NCBI GenBank assembly: GCA_910591455.2
Contig: OU342815.1
Location: forward strand, 22,171,019-22,235,018
DNA from: Pholis gunnellus
Taxonomy: Eukaryota; Chordata; Actinopteri; Perciformes; Pholidae
DNA length: 64,000 nt
Direction of reading: 5' to 3'
In this document: in pieces, positions 59,301 to 64,000 of the stretch
How positions within the stretch are numbered: position 1 is the stretch's first letter
Layout of the letters: every line of letters begins with the position of its first letter
Made by a program: the position numbers and the translations under genes
The notes under the pieces: model-generated
Told to the model about the DNA's origin: nothing
Database searches by the model: none
The model's input: the letters and a program-made list of their open reading frames with translations, nothing else

Positions 59301-61539
59301 AGACTGAACACACATCTTTTATTAAGCAAGCGTACCAACTCAAAGCCGAAATGAAGGCACAGAAAAATAAACCAAAGAACCCAATACCATCACAATCCTA
59401 ACGTTAAGGTTTTAATAACCACAGATGAAGTCACACTATGTTCTCTTTTTAGAAGATAAGATATAAAACTGTGGCTCTTTTGATTTGACATCACTTCACA
59501 CCTGAATTAGCTGAACATAAAGCTGCAGGACAATTCATTTAAGTACAGTTTTCTAAAATTAAGTATTTTATTTTAAGAGTCACATTTTTCAAAAGCTTTC
59601 TGTTACGTATAGTTTTTCATCCAGTGCATTATCCATTTTTCATTAATAACGTGCCTCCAAAGGCGCACCACGCCGTTTTGCCTGACCTGCTTTACGAGAC
59701 GTTTTTGAAGCAGCAGCGCCTAAACCGGCCCATCTCGGTGGGATCAGCCCCCGAGTGGACTTTCTTACGTAACAGCATGAACTCAGTGTTTACTTTTGCT
59801 TTACAGCGGTCTCCTGGGTGAAAGTCCTGTTTGTTTCACCATCTACCAAAACCCCAATCCCCTTAGTGGATATTCTCCCTTGTAACCTTCAATAATGGTT
59901 GCTCCACATATACCACGTCGCTTGATCAGCATGTTAGTAGCTGTAATACTTCACTTGCTCTTTCCCAAAAAACTTTTTTTTTAAACGTCCACACTGATCT
60001 GATGTATGCCAACAATTTTTTCCTGGAATCTCAGTCAGTCAGTCCAACTTTTAGAAAAAGAAAAATCATATCAATAACAGAAATAGTGTTTTTCGATATG
60101 CAATCTGAATTTAGAAACTGTCAAACATATTTCAGATTCTTATTGCAAAGCAGACGGTCCTGACCGAGCTCCTTACACCGCTGTACTATTTCCAGTATCA
60201 GTGGAGCGATGTGGGCTTTTCCACCGGCAGATATGTGAGTCAGTTAGAAGTGAGATCACGGTGTCACTTGCAAATTGAACAGCTTTAGGAGCTCCGTGCC
60301 CGGCTGATGCAAGGTTTCTCCCTCACCTTCATGAACCCGACATTTTTTGACTCTGCAGTGAGAAAGTACAGAAACGGCAATGTCCATGAATGTTGCTCAT
60401 ATAGAAAAATGATTTGTTTGCCTTTTCTTTGGTTACTCAAGTAGATAATAACATTGGATTTTTTTTGTCTTATTCGCGTTACAGTTCAATCCAGTCCAGA
60501 GGAAGAGAAACCAAACATTTAATTGGTAATTGATTTCCCCTTGGGTGTGGACTACGTGGCTGTTAGAGGATTTATGGCTGTATGTTTGTGTTTGGATGGA
60601 AGCTCTTCTGTGTTTTCAGCCCATGAAATGCAATTGCTTTCATCCACAGGGGATGTAAACGCTGCTCTCTACAACTAGCACGCGGACACTGAATTAACAG
60701 CCGTCCTGACACTCTTGCTCTCGTGCTTCCTCGGACAAAGCTTCCAGGAAAGAAGAAGGATCAGCTGAGCTGCTTCAGTCATTTCCTACAGCGCTGAGAC
60801 AGGTGCAAAGACTGCTCAGTGGCTCTTTGCCATTTGTTTTTTTTAAGGCGTGATGGCAGATTTCACCACAACTGTTGTGCGTTTCAGTGATCTGTAGCAG
60901 TGTGACCAACTAAGAATAGAACACTATAATTAATGTATTGCTATTAATCATTCATGGATTTACTGTAACAAGCAGAGGCACAGCATGTCAAAAGAAATGT
61001 GGCTAAATAATTAAAATCTAGAGAGAGAGAGAGAAAAAGTAGAAGAGTAATCATTTTGTCCTGCAGGAGATTTCCCTCCAGGAGAGGGATTGTATTGTTC
61101 CCCTGATGGCCTCATTATAGACTATATTTTACTGACGCAGGTAATGTAAACAGTGTGGTTTGATAGCTTAGTGCACCGGGAATACCTGATAACTTCAGGG
61201 TTTGTCTGTGGGACTGTGATTACACCATCAGTGTGTTTGATTTGCTCCAATCTGGAAAATGTCCAGGGCTGAACCATGCAGGGCTGTAAACACAAGCTAA
61301 CACTGAGTTTGTTGAGCCAAGTTTAAAAAGGCATCCTGTCGGATTAATAATAATAACTTGAAAAGTTTTATTTTTTTATTTTAACAAAACACATGGAATT
61401 ACTGAGCGCACCAACTTAGTATTTAATCATCTGTGAAATTAGAAGCAGCAGGGATAGTATGAGCTGCAGGAAGGAGAGGAGAACTTTGAAAAATGATTAA
61501 TAAAATATGAGGGAATGAGGCAGGAAAAACGCAAACAGC
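59301..61539. other. Non-coding stretch, one small unexplained frame
   Basis: A 65-codon plus frame at 59624-59821 (PPKAHHAVLPDLLYET, RPISVGSAPEW) has more balanced composition than most chance frames, but no domain, splice site or homologue I can name. A short GA run is at 61020-61034. No other feature recognised. Confidence 0.35.
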
Positions 61540-61611
61540 ATATATATATATATTTATATGGATGGATGATGGATGGATGGTAGGTAGGTTGGTAGATGGA
61601 TAGATAGATAT
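61540..61611. repeat. Compound (TA)n-(GATG)n-(GATA)n microsatellite
   Basis: TA alternation at 61540-61552 is followed by GGATGGATGATGGATGGATG, GTAGGTAGGTTGGTAGATGG and ATAGATAGATA. Read directly. Confidence 0.93.
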
Positions 61612-62173
61612 TGTCACAAACTGGCTCAGGGAATGTGAAGGTTATAATTCAAATCAAACATAATTTATTAAACTAAGGTTAACTCAATTAAACAATGGAG
61701 TCTGCAAATCAGCAAAGTCAATAATGAAGGTCATGCATGGATGTGTGTGAAGTGCGCTGTGGAGGTGTTGAAGGTACAAAACCAAATGACAATCATGCAG
61801 GGTGGAGGTCTGGTGGAGGTCTGGTGTAGCGAGGGAGAAAGACTGTGAGCGTGTGGACCAGCTTTTATAGGCTGGGAGGCTCAAGTGAGCTCAATCAAGG
61901 TGATATATATATGTTTCACAGCCCAGCTCTGAAACTGTGACACAAACGGGAAACACAAGGGTATACTTAACAAATAAAGTGATTTATTAACAAAAAGGTA
62001 AGTCGAAGTATGTCAAACTAATGGATGGGAAGAAACAGAGAAATCCGCAGGATGGTGCACGAGTGTAGTGCAGTACAACATGAAACCAAGAGCCACAACA
62101 AAGGCATGTGGTGGAAGGAGATCTTCCAACAAAGGACTTCTTCTGCTGAATCTTCTATGCACGGGGCACACCT
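61612..62173. other. Non-coding stretch, nothing recognised
   Basis: It includes a GGTGGAGGTCTGGTGGAGGTC short duplication near 61800-61824. Opposing 61-65 codon frames at 62018-62215 mirror each other. Confidence 0.4.
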
Positions 62174-63200
62174 GGGCCCTGTTTTAGAAAGCAGGTTTAA
62201 CAAACTCTGAGCCAAAGCCTGAACTCTGACTTAAATAACCCTGAACTCTGACTTAATTAACCCTGAACTCTGACTTAAATAACCCTGAACTCTGACTTAA
62301 ATAACCCTGAACTCTGACTTAAATAACCCTGAACTCTGACTTAAATAACCCTGAACTCTGACTTAAATAACCCTGAACTCTGACTTAATTAACCCTGAAC
62401 TCTGACTTAAATAACCCTGAACTCTGACTTAAATAACCCTGAACTCTGACTTAATTAACCCTGAACTCTGAGCTGACGAACCCTGAGATGAGAAACTCAA
62501 GAGTTTTCGGTTCCAGAACAGCCGATCAGTTTGTTAAATCAACAAGTTTGACTTTGCTCACTCCGGGTTAAATGTGTGCGTGGTGAATGAAAAAAGCCGT
62601 CATTAATGGAGCTTCAATACCACAATTCACCATGGCAACAGGTACATAACAAGGCAGAAAAACAAAGCCTGAGTCAGAGCAGGAGAAAGTGTTCGTGTAA
62701 CAAAGTTATGTTCGGTGTTCATTAATTCAAAGTGGTGGAATCTAACTGCCTACATTACATCTTAAATATCTGTATTCATCTTGAATCTGATATATATTCA
62801 TATTGATTGAAAGAAATATAGATCAATAGACATTAGAAACATGATTGTAAGCTTACAATCTGATCCAGTAATGAAGTGTTTGTCTGCTTTATTTCAGACT
62901 GCATCCTACTTCTGCACACAGCCCTGTTCACTCAGGAATATGAACACATCATCTCCAATATTATAGGAATTATGTTCCATCAGTGACAGCTGACATAAAT
63001 CACAGCGATGTATAAAAAAGAACTTCCACTCGCAAAATGAAGGACACGCAGAGGTTTCATTCTGAGCTGAGAGGGACTCGATGCTGACTTACAAACAGGA
63101 AGTCTTGATGACTGAATGAATTAATAAAACACTGTCTGGCTCTTAAAAAGGGAGGAGACTCGAAGCAATCCCAGGGATAACTAACTCTGAAACAGGGCCC
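62174..63200. mobile_element. ~1.03-kb DNA element (MITE) with GGGCCCTGTTTYAGA ends and internal array
   Basis: The left end GGGCCCTGTTTTAGAAAGCA is mirrored at the right end, where the reverse complement reads GGGCCCTGTTTCAGAGTTAG. The interior (CCAGAACAGCCGATCAGTTT, CACCATGGCAACAGGTACAT, CATCTCCAATATTATAGGAA) has no long frame. The ends and interior are familiar from abundant fish MITEs, probably PIF/Harbinger-related, although a TWA duplication could not be fixed. The left quarter is occupied by a 22-bp tandem array. Confidence 0.7.
62199..62485. repeat. 22-bp tandem repeat, 12 units, inside the DNA element
   Basis: The motif GAACTCTG recurs at 62221, 62243, 62265 and every 22 bp up to 62463, giving 12 units of AACCCTGAACTCTGACTTAA plus AT or TT. 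Units differ mainly in ending TTAAAT or TTAATT; units 2, 8 and 11 have the TTAATT form. The flanking AACAAACTCTGAG and AACCCTGAGATGAG show the unit arose from the element's own subterminal sequence. Confidence 0.97.
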
Positions 63201-63559
63201 TGGAGATCTAAGACCCAGCGGAGGAACCAAACCTGGAGGCCATCACAATACACCTATAGATGTATACGTGTTTGTACTGTATTGTTGGTTATTTTGCTGC
63301 CTTTTACATGTTCTGTGTTTGCTCGTCAGTGCAGCTACAGCTGGCATCTGTCAAAACAAACCCAAATGGAAAGGCACGTGGAGTTTTCTTGTAAACAAAC
63401 AGAACTGTTTGCATCCAGTCTTACCCGCTGTGTGTATCCTTGAGGCCCAACAAACACGTTTAATGCCTTTCCCTCCACACAAAACATTTGCGAAGGCTGT
63501 GTGTCGATTATTTTGATACGTCTGTTGTTTACATCCAGGTTCGCTCAGTGAGCTTTGTA
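63201..63559. other. Non-coding stretch, nothing recognised
   Basis: An 82-codon plus frame (63268-63516) has no domain. No repeat recognised. Confidence 0.4.
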
Positions 63560-63955
63560 TTCAAAATCTTATTTAAAGTAAAAGTACAGAAGTATTATCA
63601 GCTTAATGTACTCGTCAGTAAAATATCTTCTGAGACTGATAACTGAATCGATGTGATATTATTGGATTTTTAATTCTGATGCATCAATGTTCCAGCAGTT
63701 TACTGTTGTAGCTGCTCCAGGTGGAGCTATTTTAACTACTTTATAAACAGCAGTCCTGTGGTTGCTAACCGAGGGGTCGGGCCCCTCCAAAGGCTCACCA
63801 GATGAATCTGAGGGGACATGAGAGGATTAATGTGTTGTTTAAGGACTGCTAACATGTTGTGATATGATTTGGGAGAGTTTAGGCCTGCCTGTGCATCATT
63901 TAAAATCAATAAAAGTGCTTTTTAGGCACAAAAAAAAAAAAACGAACCTGAAAAT
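63560..63955 (+). repeat. Dispersed teleost repeat ending in AATAAA and poly(A)
   Basis: TAAAGTAAAAGTACAGAAGT, GATGCATCAATGTTCCAGC, TGTTGTAGCTGCTCCAGGTG, TAACTACTTTATA, GGGGTCGGGCCCCTCCAAAG and GATGAATCTGAGG form a known percomorph repeat (relative of 40.64 kb). AATAAA at 63908-63913 is followed 16 bases later by A13 (63930-63942), like the end of a retroposed transcript. Confidence 0.6.
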
Positions 63956-64000
63956 TTTCAATTTGAGCTGTGTGTAACATTCATTTCAGCATTTACCAGT

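Overview
This looks like nuclear DNA from a teleost fish, most likely a percomorph. The window is AT-rich and saturated with short interspersed repeats. Those I recognise are fish-type: a tRNA-headed SINE whose 3' part ends in an 'AAGCGCTTT-GAGTGGTC' type tail, an L2/CR1-like LINE 3' end with an (ATGG)n tail, PIF/Harbinger and hAT-like DNA elements, and several abundant teleost repeats that I know by sequence but whose official family names I cannot confirm. I see no bacterial, phage, plasmid or organelle features, no rRNA, no standalone tRNA gene and no CRISPR array.

No host protein-coding exon could be supported. The longest open frames are about 100-155 codons, which is unremarkable for 64 kb. 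The most striking ones come from simple repeats: a Tyr-Ile frame over (TA)n, and hydrophobic frames over AC-rich minisatellites. The window is best read as a gene desert or the inside of a large intron. The only protein-coding remnants are from transposons: a LINE C-terminus (8.57-8.75 kb), a PIF/Harbinger transposase C-terminus (28.7-29.06 kb), a possible LINE ORF1 coiled-coil piece (2.28-2.53 kb) and a short coding-like scrap in a repeat at 54.1 kb.

Layout. 0-9 kb: a 132-bp tandem repeat (0.86-1.39 kb), a dispersed repeat with an internal duplication (3.47-4.05 kb), a repeat split by a 445-bp insertion (4.39-5.23 kb), (CA)13, and a LINE 3' end. 10-18 kb: a GTAACAA array, a SINE with both pol III boxes, a 350-bp inverted-repeat element (13.2 kb) and a TACGAA-type repeat. 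19-30 kb: microsatellites, several abundant teleost repeats, a 760-bp inverted-repeat element (26.2-26.9 kb), a LINE-like fragment and the Harbinger pseudogene. 30-48 kb: mostly unrecognised sequence with a second copy of the 24.5-kb repeat, a GACTACAAAGAG minisatellite, a 114-bp (TA)n tract and a SINE with its B box deleted. 49-64 kb: two copies of one repeat (49.6 and 53.7 kb), a hAT-like element, a long perfect-stem hairpin, a 77-bp (GA)n tract, a SINE, a GTAACAA minisatellite and a 1-kb inverted-repeat element carrying a 12-copy 22-bp array.

The elements do not form a pathway. What is informative is how they are built: chimeric repeats sharing one 3' module, a nested insertion, and arrays that grew inside elements. 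I found no convincing sign of a new biological system. Boundaries of interspersed repeats are approximate, because no consensus library could be searched.
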